Positions 1-6,252 of a DNA stretch of 10,040 bases are shown in pieces (the stretch's first letter is position 1; each line of letters starts with the position of its first letter). The translations under genes were made by a program, and so were the position numbers. The notes beneath the pieces are model-generated. The model was not told where the DNA came from, ran no database searches, and saw only the letters and a program-made list of their open reading frames with translations. This DNA is from Candidatus Parvarchaeota archaeon (GTDB taxonomy: Archaea > Nanobdellota > Nanobdellia > Parvarchaeales > Parvarchaeaceae): assembly GCA_030044235.1 (NCBI GenBank), contig JASHWD010000101.1, positions 1 through 10,040 on the forward strand. Reading direction: 5' to 3'.

Positions 1-370
1 CGTTAACATCCTCTTTTCCAAGTTTAGAAATTAATTCAGCTCTTTTAGCCGTGTATTTTCCTTGCAATATCAATTCATCCTTTATTAGTCCGGCTATTGT
101 CTGCGCCTGGTAATAGTGTCCAATTTCGTGATTCAGCAGGGTTCTTACGCCTCTGGAAAGACATAGTATTGTATGGAAACTGCCCTTTTCGTAACCAATT
201 TCCATTGCTTTGACAACGGATGGACTGACTTCTACAGAGTTTGTGAATGGGTTATAACCGATAGGAAGGCCGCTTCCGTTGTCTTTTAATATTATTCTAA
301 CTTCCGGTTTTTTGTCGTTGTATATCCGTTCGATTATATCGTCGAGGCTTCTTTGAGATGGCGCGGTCAT
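1..370 (-). CDS. HEXXH-motif putative zinc metalloprotease (N-terminal part, cut by window edge)
   Basis: An open frame starts at ATG 370-368 and runs off the left edge without a stop, giving 123 residues. At residues 81-85 it reads HEIGH in the context LLNHEIGHYYQAQ, a typical HEXXH zinc-site helix in which two His bind zinc and the Glu is the general base. A third zinc ligand would lie further on, outside the window. No signal peptide or membrane segment is visible in the part seen, so a soluble cytoplasmic protein is likely. The first 80 residues look like a small mixed alpha/beta region and I do not recognise a named family. The start is supported by an AT-rich box A about 27 nt upstream at 393-401. 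The gene is divergent from the parvulin gene, with 77 bp between the starts. The metallopeptidase class call rests on the motif alone; the substrate is unknown. Confidence 0.7.
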   Translation of the reverse strand, partial: MTAPSQRSLDDIIERIYNDKKPEVRIILKDNGSGLPIGYNPFTNSVEVSPSVVKAMEIGYEKGSFHTILCLSRGVRTLLNHEIGHYYQAQTIAGLIKDELILQGKYTAKRAELISKLGKEDVN

Positions 371-392
371 TTGAGATAATTGAAAATGCTTG

Positions 393-401
393 ATATTAAT
401 A
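393..401 (-). promoter_or_regulatory. Putative box A (TATA) for the HEXXH gene
   Basis: On the minus strand this reads TATTAATAT. It is centred about 27 nt before the ATG at 370, the spacing expected if transcription starts at or next to the start codon. Assigned by eye in an AT-rich gap. Confidence 0.4.
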
Positions 402-418
402 GTTTGTCAAAAGTAATC

Positions 419-428
419 ATTAAATAAT
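419..428 (+). promoter_or_regulatory. Putative box A for the parvulin gene
   Basis: ATTAAATAAT is centred about 25 nt before the ATG at 448. If it is used, the transcript would be leaderless, and the GGAGGT at 430-435 would lie upstream of the start point and not be transcribed. Confidence 0.4.
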
Positions 429-429
429 C

Positions 430-435
430 GGAGGT
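430..435 (+). promoter_or_regulatory. GGAGGT, possible Shine-Dalgarno site
   Basis: A strong anti-16S match, but its last base is 12 nt before the ATG at 448, longer than the usual 5-9 nt. No other start codon in this frame lies closer. It conflicts with the leaderless reading from the box A at 419-428, so only one of the two is likely to be functional. Confidence 0.3.
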
Positions 436-447
436 AGATACAATTTT

Positions 448-723
448 ATGGCGGATAAAATAAGATGCGCACACATTCTAGTAAAAACGCAGGCTTCTGC
501 GGAAGAGGTAATGAACCTTTTGAAGGGCGGGGAAAGCTTTTCATCGCTTGCTCAAAAGTATTCTATAGATGGTTCAGCTAAGCGTGGCGGAGATTTGGGT
601 TTCTTTGGCAGAGGCATGATGGTAAAAGAATTTGAGAGAGCCGCATTTGCGTTGAACAAAGGAGAAGTTTCTCCAATAATAAAAACCCAATTTGGCTATC
701 ACATAATAAAACGGCTCGAGTAA
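448..723 (+). CDS. Parvulin-type peptidyl-prolyl cis-trans isomerase (single domain)
   Basis: This 91-residue protein is one complete rotamase domain with nothing added, the same size as the E. coli PpiC (Par10) type. Such enzymes catalyse cis-trans isomerisation of the peptide bond before proline and assist folding. Visible family signatures are CAHILVK (residues 7-13), SFSSLAQKYSID (30-41), RGGDLGFF (46-53), MVKEFERAAF (58-67) and QFGYHIIK (81-88). From the family, H9 and H85 are the paired active-site histidines, F62 lines the proline pocket, and D41 stands where Par10 has Cys. There is no signal peptide, so it is cytoplasmic. Small parvulins of this kind occur in Thaumarchaeota and some other archaea but are patchy in the domain. 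It has its own promoter region and a 60-bp gap before the next gene. Confidence 0.93.
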   Translation: MADKIRCAHILVKTQASAEEVMNLLKGGESFSSLAQKYSIDGSAKRGGDLGFFGRGMMVKEFERAAFALNKGEVSPIIKTQFGYHIIKRLE

Positions 724-748
724 AGCTAGCATTCCTCTAATAAACTTA

Positions 749-756
749 TTTAAATA
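749..756 (+). promoter_or_regulatory. Putative box A for the RHH-nucleotidyltransferase gene
   Basis: TTTAAATA is centred about 31 nt before the ATG at 784, implying a leader of only a few bases. Confidence 0.4.
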
Positions 757-783
757 TTTTGAATGCGGAATTAGTACTGTGAT

Positions 784-1611
784 ATGAAATCCAGGGCGTC
801 GTTCACGATAGAAGGTGATGTTCTTTCTAAGCTAGATTCCGTGGTAGACAACATAACTTATAAATCTAAAAGTGAAGCCGTTGAGGACATTTTAAGAAAA
901 TTCTTTGAGAGACAGCACACGGCGATAATACTTTGTGGCGGTCATTTTACTGTCGAAGGTACAGAAACTTACAGGCCATTACTAAAGGTAGGAAATCAGA
1001 CAATAATAGAGAATACTCTGAACATATTGAGACTACACGGTTTTAGAAATATTTTTGTCTCGGGCCAGACCGAACTTCTAAAAAGTGTATTTAGACTATT
1101 AAGAAACGGAGAAGGCTATGGGGTGGACATAAAATACATAGACGATAATAATCTTAGAGGCAGCGCTAAGGCGCTTGAAAGAATAAAACAATACGTTGGC
1201 TCGACTACCCTTTTTGTTCCAGGCGATGTGGTATTTGATATAGACTTAAAAGACATGCTCAGATTCCATACGTCACATAACAGTGTAGCTTCTATGGCTA
1301 TATCCACCGCGATGGAACACGGTGAAGAAGTAAAGGACAAACTAGTTGTAAAAGGCAATAAAGTAGTGGCTTACGAAAGAATGGAAACGCCGGTTCATTC
1401 AAAATTGTTACCAACTTCAGTTTTTATATTTGACCATGAGATATTCAAATACATCCCGCCGGGAGAAATGGAATGGGACATAAAGAGAGACCTTTTGCCA
1501 CTACTTGCAAAAGACGGACTTCTCTATGGTTATTTGTACAACGGAAATTGGGTTCATGTAAAAACAAGAGATGACGTAGAAAGGGCGAAGGCCGTCTTAG
1601 AAAAGAAGTAA
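784..1611 (+). CDS. Ribbon-helix-helix DNA-binding domain fused to a nucleotidyltransferase-like domain
   Basis: This is a 275-residue two-domain protein. Residues 3-43 fit a CopG/Arc ribbon-helix-helix: a beta strand (RASFTIEG), helix 1 (11-22), then YKSKSEAVEDILRKFFE as helix 2. Such domains dimerise and bind operator DNA through the strand. Residues 45-275 follow the sugar-phosphate nucleotidyltransferase fold: TAIILCGG (46-53), PLLKVGNQTIIENTL (65-79), GSAKAL (126-131), VPGDVVFDIDL (145-155), MEWDIKRDLLPLL, and GNWVHVK (254-260). Key sites deviate. The GxGTR loop is about three residues shorter and altered, the usual Lys before PLLPV is Arg (R64), and the late metal-binding Asp of the WxDIGT motif is His (H258). 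D148 is kept. It may be an active NDP-sugar synthase that regulates its own gene, or a ligand-sensing repressor built on a degenerate enzyme. There are no sugar-pathway neighbours to help. Confidence 0.8.
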   Translation: MKSRASFTIEGDVLSKLDSVVDNITYKSKSEAVEDILRKFFERQHTAIILCGGHFTVEGTETYRPLLKVGNQTIIENTLNILRLHGFRNIFVSGQTELLKSVFRLLRNGEGYGVDIKYIDDNNLRGSAKALERIKQYVGSTTLFVPGDVVFDIDLKDMLRFHTSHNSVASMAISTAMEHGEEVKDKLVVKGNKVVAYERMETPVHSKLLPTSVFIFDHEIFKYIPPGEMEWDIKRDLLPLLAKDGLLYGYLYNGNWVHVKTRDDVERAKAVLEKK

Positions 1612-1612
1612 A

Positions 1613-1621
1613 TTATTTAAG
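1613..1621 (+). promoter_or_regulatory. Putative box A for the 88-residue protein gene
   Basis: TTATTTAAG begins two bases after the stop codon of the upstream gene and is centred about 26 nt before the ATG at 1643. It suggests an independent leaderless transcript rather than simple read-through. Confidence 0.42.
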
Positions 1622-1642
1622 CTCAGTGCGCATTTTTCTTTT

Positions 1643-1909
1643 ATGGAATTCAAAGATTTGGCAGAACCGACAGAAAAAATAACCCGGGAGGGCTCTAATA
1701 ACTTTATAAAGATAAACCTTACGCGTGGTAAAGAAGGAGAAAAAGAAATAACTTTCATAAGTTTGAAGAAAGGATATGTATCAACTCAGTCAGGAAAACC
1801 GGAAGAAAGAATAAAAACGAGCTTGTCACTAAGCTTTGACGAATTGCCGCTCCTTATCGCAGCGCTTCAGTCTTTCAGGGAAAAATTGGAATCTAAGGAT
1901 TTTGAGTAG
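1643..1909 (+). CDS. Small protein of unknown function (88 aa), possibly a PC4-like fold
   Basis: I do not recognise the family. The protein has no Cys, no membrane segment and no signal peptide. The pattern is a short charged N-terminus, then strand-like segments (NFIKINLTRG at 20-29, EKEITFISLKKGYVS at 34-48, ERIKTSLSLSFDE at 56-68), then an amphipathic C-terminal helix (LPLLIAALQSFREKLES). Strands followed by one helix, with the middle ending in a KTSLSLSFDELPxLI stretch, resemble the single-stranded-DNA-binding PC4-like coactivator fold; this is a weak inference from pattern only. It lies 31 bp after the RHH fusion gene and 34 bp before the protease gene, with its own box A. That the frame is a real gene is likely from the box A spacing, tight packing and sensible composition. 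Confidence 0.7.
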   Translation: MEFKDLAEPTEKITREGSNNFIKINLTRGKEGEKEITFISLKKGYVSTQSGKPEERIKTSLSLSFDELPLLIAALQSFREKLESKDFE

Positions 1910-1914
1910 AAACG

Positions 1915-1922
1915 CTTATAAG
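1915..1922 (+). promoter_or_regulatory. Putative box A for the Lon-like protease gene
   Basis: CTTATAAG is centred about 25 nt before the ATG at 1944. It helps choose that ATG over the in-frame ATG at 1836, which lies upstream of this element and inside the preceding gene. Confidence 0.5.
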
Positions 1923-1943
1923 TTTCTCGTAACTATCAAATTT

Positions 1944-3830
1944 ATGAGATTAATTTGGCTTGCAGTTCCATTGCTTACGCTAGTTTTTTTATCCACTTTT
2001 GCTTTGGTCCACGCGTCGCCTTTGCAGCAGGTAGATGAGTTGGGCAATGCCAGCTTATACATATTCGGAGTTTCTACATTATCAAACGGAACTACGGTTG
2101 GAGTTCCAGCCGTGTTATCGCTTAGAGTCACAAACGGGAGTGGACAGGTATTTCTTGGATCGACGCCATTGACGGAAACAGACACACAGGCACAAGCGGT
2201 TCTTTCTACTCTAGTCGCGTGTCAGTTAGTGAATGTTAACTGCAACGATTATAACTTCTATTTTTATATAACCTCCTCATCAGCTGAGGTAGGCGGTCCA
2301 AGTGCAGGCGCGGCTTTTACAATAGCTGCCATGTCAGTTTTGACAGGGAAACCTTTGAATCCAAAGATAGCAATGACGGGAACTGCAAACCCAGATGGTA
2401 GCATAGGTATAGTCGGCGATGTAGCAGAAAAAAGTGAAGCGGCCGCTAATCAGGGAATAAAAGTATTCTTGTATCCTTCAGACGAGCCAAGCATAGATAA
2501 TATGACCTCCTCAGCTTTGGCTTATGACGAAAATTTAGGGATGGTTGCGATACCGATAGACTCGGTTTACCAGGCATATCAGTATTTCACAGGTTATAAT
2601 ATAACCCCGGCGCTAAACTATAGCATCTACACGAGTCAGTATAATGCGGTTATGAATTCGACTTACCAAGAGTTTGGTGCTTATCAGCAGTCTATCTACG
2701 ATTCTTTGCCTGATAAGACAAGTACAAATTCTACGATAAACTATTATATAACGCAAGCGGAAACTCTGATGCAAAACGAGTCTGAGTTTGCTTCTAAAGG
2801 AAATTACTATGTTGCAGCAAGTGAAATGGTCGAATCTGCAAGCGAACTTGTATTGGCTAAAACTTTAGAGGAATTAAGCAACTCTACAAACGCCCCACAG
2901 TTTATGCAGAATCTTATATCTGCTGAGAATGCTTCTATAGAAAATACATATAATCAAGTAACTCAGGATTACCTCACAAATTCTTCCACTTTAGACCTAA
3001 AACTTATAGCTATTGATAGGTTGGCCGAGGCTTCCAGTTATATCAATTCCTCAGAAGGATCTTTAAGTTCTAATTTATTCTCATCCGCAGTAAATTATTC
3101 TTTTGCAGAGGTAAAGAGGGCATCGGCCATATTTTGGCTGGGTAGTTTAAAAACCGGAAACTCTAATTTTTCAGAGTCGTCTTATTCAAATCTTAGCAAT
3201 TACTATCTCTATAGGGCGTCTTCGTTCATGAACTATGCTGAATTACTCGGCTTGAACGATTCTCCGCAGGTAAACGGCATGGAGTCATCGTTTGATCAAG
3301 CAGAAACATATCAAGACGAAGGGCATTACGTCGCTTCTATCTTCAATTCGATTAATACGATTGCAACTGCGGAGCAATTGATTGAGGAGAACAGTATAAG
3401 CGTGAATAATTCTGTATCAGCGGTAGAAAATCAAATTTCTCAATCCGCATTGAGAGATATAAATAACGCAGAAAAAGTAGGTGTAACTCCGTTTCTTGGC
3501 ATAAGTTATTATCAGTATGGAAACAGTTTCCAGAACACTTCTATAATTTATTATTTAGATTTCGAAGCTTTGTCAATGACTTATACGGAGTTCGAAGCTG
3601 GCCTCGCAAATGCTTCTTCGTTGCCGTTTACACCCGTTTTGCAACCTGTATCCGTGCCGGCGCCTGTAAGCGACGTTTGGGAAATTTTCGGATATGCCCT
3701 GTTAGGCTTTGCGTTAGGCGTGCTCGTAAGCTGGGTTCTTTATGAATATAGACTTTTCAGATTAGTGAGAAATAACGCCTTAGTTAAGAGAGCAAATATT
3801 AAAGAGAGACATAGAAGGAACAAGAGATAA
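1944..3830 (+). CDS. Membrane-anchored Lon-like serine protease (archaeal COG1750 type)
   Basis: From the chosen start the protein has 628 residues. Residues 1-24 form a signal peptide (short basic N-terminus, hydrophobic core, VHA-S cleavage-like end). Residues about 35-180 hold a Lon-type (S16-like) proteolytic domain without any AAA+ ATPase part. The Ser-Lys dyad is visible as S120 in GGPSAGAAF and K163 in DVAEKSEAAANQGIK; their spacing of 43 equals that of E. coli Lon. Residues 181-560 are a long, Ser/Asn/Tyr-rich, helix-prone region, and about 581-600 form one membrane segment followed by a strongly basic tail. The protease therefore faces outward and is anchored at its C-terminus, as in predicted archaeal secreted proteases of COG1750. 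C93 and C100 could form a disulfide. Twenty N-glycosylation sequons are present. The start was chosen because it gives the signal peptide and sits 25 nt from a box A; the in-frame extension back to 1836 lacks support. Confidence 0.88.
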   Translation: MRLIWLAVPLLTLVFLSTFALVHASPLQQVDELGNASLYIFGVSTLSNGTTVGVPAVLSLRVTNGSGQVFLGSTPLTETDTQAQAVLSTLVACQLVNVNCNDYNFYFYITSSSAEVGGPSAGAAFTIAAMSVLTGKPLNPKIAMTGTANPDGSIGIVGDVAEKSEAAANQGIKVFLYPSDEPSIDNMTSSALAYDENLGMVAIPIDSVYQAYQYFTGYNITPALNYSIYTSQYNAVMNSTYQEFGAYQQSIYDSLPDKTSTNSTINYYITQAETLMQNESEFASKGNYYVAASEMVESASELVLAKTLEELSNSTNAPQFMQNLISAENASIENTYNQVTQDYLTNSSTLDLKLIAIDRLAEASSYINSSEGSLSSNLFSSAVNYSFAEVKRASAIFWLGSLKTGNSNFSESSYSNLSNYYLYRASSFMNYAELLGLNDSPQVNGMESSFDQAETYQDEGHYVASIFNSINTIATAEQLIEENSISVNNSVSAVENQISQSALRDINNAEKVGVTPFLGISYYQYGNSFQNTSIIYYLDFEALSMTYTEFEAGLANASSLPFTPVLQPVSVPAPVSDVWEIFGYALLGFALGVLVSWVLYEYRLFRLVRNNALVKRANIKERHRRNKR

Positions 3831-3863
3831 TAAAATATTTTCTTAATAGACCGTAAAGAAATA

Positions 3864-3871
3864 CTAATAAG
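3864..3871 (+). promoter_or_regulatory. Putative box A for glyS
   Basis: CTAATAAG is centred about 25 nt before the ATG at 3893. It is a weaker TATA match than the others, placed mainly by spacing. Confidence 0.33.
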
Positions 3872-3892
3872 GCATAAATTTCATTATAGACT

Positions 3893-5407
3893 ATGTCAGA
3901 ATTGCCAAATAAAAATACAACACATGTAAAGAGCACTCAAGACGATGAGCTAGTAAAGATAGCTTTATCACGGGGCATGTTCTTCCCTTCGGCAGAAATA
4001 TTTGGTAATTCGCTTGGCGGGATATGGGATTATGGCCCGATAGGCTTAGCAATATTTAATAACATTCTAAAAGAATGGCGGAACGTTCTCCATAGGATTG
4101 ATGCCGTGGAAATTTCTGGGGGCGTTATACTGCCAAGGATAGTTTTACAAGCTTCTGGTCACGAAACTAATTTTTTTGATGTTGCCGTAGTATGCTCAAA
4201 ATGCAATTCCGTTTATAGAGTCGATAAACTGCTTGAATCAGTAGAACCAAATAGAAACTATGAAGGTCTTAGTGATGAAGATTACTTGGGCTGGATCAAG
4301 GACTTCGGGATTACCTGCGAGAAGTGTGGCGGTCAATTAACAAAGATTAAAAAGTTTGGCTCGATGTTCGGTTTGGACGTAGGTTTGCAGAATACGGATG
4401 GCAAAGGCGTTAATGCTTATCTAAGGCCGGAGGCGTGTCAATCAATATTTCTAGACTTCAAGAGGCTATTCTCGCTTTATGGAAAGCACCTACCATTTGT
4501 TATTGCCCAAGTGGGTAAGGCTTTTAGGAACGAGATCTCACCTAGGAACAATCTTATAAGGCAAAGGGAATTTTATCAAAATGATATAGAAATATTTTTC
4601 TTAGAAGATAGTCAGTTTAAGATTTTAGACGATAACGAAATACACATATTCGATAAAAAGAATACAAACATCGATAAGATTAGAATATCAGAAGCGCTAA
4701 AAAAAGGACTAATAGAGACAAATGTGGCGGCTTACGGAATATCAGTACTTTCCAGCTTCTTGGGAACTTTAGGCTTCAAGAACGAAGATGTAAGATTCAG
4801 AAGACTTTATGAGGATAAGGCCTTCTATTCAAAAGAGTCTTTTGATGTAGAAGTAAAGAAGGACGGCGATTGGGTAGAAATCATCGCCTGCAATCACAGG
4901 GGAGATTACGATTTGTCGTCTTATTCAAAATTAGGCGGGGATGTAGTAAAAGTGGATGGAAAGGTACCAAATGTATTCGAAATGTCCTCTGGTACAGACA
5001 GACTTTTTTACCTTGCACTTTACAAAGCAATAAGGTCAGACAGCGAAAGAACATGGTTCGCATTAAGAAACAGAATAGCGCCGTTCAAAGCTGCTGTTTT
5101 CCCGTTGCTTTCGAAGGAAGAACTAGAAGGATTCGCGAAGAAACTTCTAGAGAATTCGGTTTACAAAGACGACTTGTATTACCTGCACTCCGGTAGCATA
5201 GGAAAGATGTACCGCAAGGCAGATGAGATAGGGATACCTATAGAGATCACAGTAGACTTCAAGACTATTGAGAATGGGACAGTTACCGTTAGGGATAGAG
5301 ACACCATGTCGCAGTTCAGGTTTGATTCAAAAAACATGGACTTTCTAATAAAAGATAGCCTAGACAGCGACTTTGAAACTTTAAAGAAAAAATTTGAGGT
5401 TCACTGA
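3893..5407 (+). CDS. glyS: Glycyl-tRNA synthetase, archaeal/eukaryotic alpha2 type
   Basis: This cytoplasmic class II synthetase (EC 6.1.1.14) charges tRNA-Gly. Residues 24-60 carry the N-terminal signature (RGMFFPSAEIFG, GIWDYGPIG). C101/C104 and C142/C145 form a zinc-ribbon-like insertion. LRPEACQSIF is at 177-186. Motif 2 is FRNEISPR with REFYQNDIE (211-233) and motif 3 is EMSSGTDRLFY (363-373). The anticodon-binding domain covers about 395-500 (APFKAAVFPL, GSIGKMYRKADEIG, DGTVTVRDRD-like end). At 504 residues it is shorter than the roughly 570 common in archaea. Several usually fixed motifs are changed: RPETAQGIF is RPEACQSIF, QAEIE is QNDIE and EPS is EMS, while the glutamates and serine thought to bind glycine are mostly kept. 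It is probably the only GlyRS of the cell and active. Its last 7 bases overlap the convergent nnrD gene. Confidence 0.96.
   Translation: MSELPNKNTTHVKSTQDDELVKIALSRGMFFPSAEIFGNSLGGIWDYGPIGLAIFNNILKEWRNVLHRIDAVEISGGVILPRIVLQASGHETNFFDVAVVCSKCNSVYRVDKLLESVEPNRNYEGLSDEDYLGWIKDFGITCEKCGGQLTKIKKFGSMFGLDVGLQNTDGKGVNAYLRPEACQSIFLDFKRLFSLYGKHLPFVIAQVGKAFRNEISPRNNLIRQREFYQNDIEIFFLEDSQFKILDDNEIHIFDKKNTNIDKIRISEALKKGLIETNVAAYGISVLSSFLGTLGFKNEDVRFRRLYEDKAFYSKESFDVEVKKDGDWVEIIACNHRGDYDLSSYSKLGGDVVKVDGKVPNVFEMSSGTDRLFYLALYKAIRSDSERTWFALRNRIAPFKAAVFPLLSKEELEGFAKKLLENSVYKDDLYYLHSGSIGKMYRKADEIGIPIEITVDFKTIENGTVTVRDRDTMSQFRFDSKNMDFLIKDSLDSDFETLKKKFEVH
5381..5392 (-). terminator. Possible T-tract terminator of the TFS-FNR-nnrD operon
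   Basis: On the minus strand this reads TTTTTTCTTTAA, starting 9 nt after the nnrD stop and lying inside the 3' end of glyS. Archaeal RNA polymerase stops at T-runs without needing a hairpin. Because the two genes overlap tail to tail, the terminator has to lie inside the partner gene. Confidence 0.35.
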
Positions 5408-6252
5408 TAGCGCCATTTCGTTATCGTAGAATAGATGTTATCGACTATATCTAGTGGAGATAAAGATTCTCTTTTTAATCTAGCCAAATATTTTCCTGTG
5501 TAGCCGTTTATGAATACTCCCGCGCATGCAGCGTCTATTATTTTTGCGCCTTGCCCTATCAAGCCAGCACATATTCCGCACAAGCTGTCTCCTGTGCCGC
5601 CCTTTGTCATGTAAACACTGTTTACTTTATTTAAAAAAAGCTGGTCGCCGTCCGATACTATGTCTACATGCCCTTTTAATAAAATGTTAGTGCCATACTC
5701 TTTAGCCTTTTCTTTTACTATCTTTGCTCGTTCCTCTATGTTTGTAGAAAGATTTGTGCCAAAAAGTACGTTAAACTCGTATGTATTTGGAGTTATTAAA
5801 ATTTCGCTGCTCAAAAGATTTGGGTTCATTAATTTTATTCCATCTGCGTCTACAACGAACTTTTTCTTTATGTCTTTTAACACCATGTTAACAAAATCGC
5901 CTTGGTTACTACCGGTTCCCAAGCCATTTCCAAGAGCTATCACATTTGCCCACGATGAAAGTTTCCTTGCGTCATAGAAAGCATCAGAATCTAAATATTC
6001 CTTTTCAAAAGGTATAGCTATTATTTCGGGCGAGAAAGATGCGGCTATGTCGGCAGCTCTTTTTGGAGCGAATATTTTAGATAGGTCCGCGCCGGCTCTC
6101 ATCGCAGCTAAAGCGACTATTGCTGGTGAACCAGTATACTCTAGGCTTCCTCCTAGGACCAACACTTTCCCAAAGTTTCCTTTATGGGCCCAATTGTCCC
6201 TCTTTTTGTATACCTTCTTTATCCAGCTCTGATCTACAACAGAGTAATTCAT
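5401..6252 (-). CDS. nnrD: ADP/ATP-dependent NAD(P)H-hydrate dehydratase (NnrD, YjeF C-terminal kinase-fold domain)
   Basis: This 283-residue cytoplasmic enzyme (EC 4.2.1.136 or the ATP-using equivalent) uses a nucleotide to turn S-NAD(P)HX back into NAD(P)H. It has the ribokinase-like fold: KGNFGKVLVLGGS (24-36), YTGSPAIVALAAMRAGAD (39-56), GNGLGTG (108-114), VVDADGIKL (133-141), ITPNTYEF (153-160), LLKGHVDIVS (191-200) and GGTGDSLCG (218-226), where D222 is the expected catalytic Asp. Many homologues carry an N-terminal epimerase domain (NnrE); here it is absent, so the epimerase would be encoded elsewhere or be missing. The start codon overlaps the stop of the upstream flavoprotein gene (ATGA, 6249-6252), which indicates translational coupling. 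It is last in the operon and overlaps glyS by 7 bp. Confidence 0.95.
   Translation of the reverse strand: MNYSVVDQSWIKKVYKKRDNWAHKGNFGKVLVLGGSLEYTGSPAIVALAAMRAGADLSKIFAPKRAADIAASFSPEIIAIPFEKEYLDSDAFYDARKLSSWANVIALGNGLGTGSNQGDFVNMVLKDIKKKFVVDADGIKLMNPNLLSSEILITPNTYEFNVLFGTNLSTNIEERAKIVKEKAKEYGTNILLKGHVDIVSDGDQLFLNKVNSVYMTKGGTGDSLCGICAGLIGQGAKIIDAACAGVFINGYTGKYLARLKRESLSPLDIVDNIYSTITKWRYQ
5472..5476 (+). terminator. Possible T-tract terminator of glyS
   Basis: CTCTTTTTAATC lies around this T5 run, about 65 nt after the glyS stop and inside the antisense strand of nnrD. It is the first T5 run downstream on the plus strand. Weak, by position only. Confidence 0.2.

Noticed and set aside
1836..1943. 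N-terminal extension of the Lon-like protease to an upstream ATG
   Set aside because: The extra 36 residues overlap the end of the preceding gene, would bury the signal peptide, and begin upstream of the box A at 1915-1922.
4870..5196. Plus-strand frame of 108 codons inside glyS
   Set aside because: It lies wholly within the strongly supported GlyRS frame, is Arg/Lys-rich without domain signals, and has no promoter of its own.
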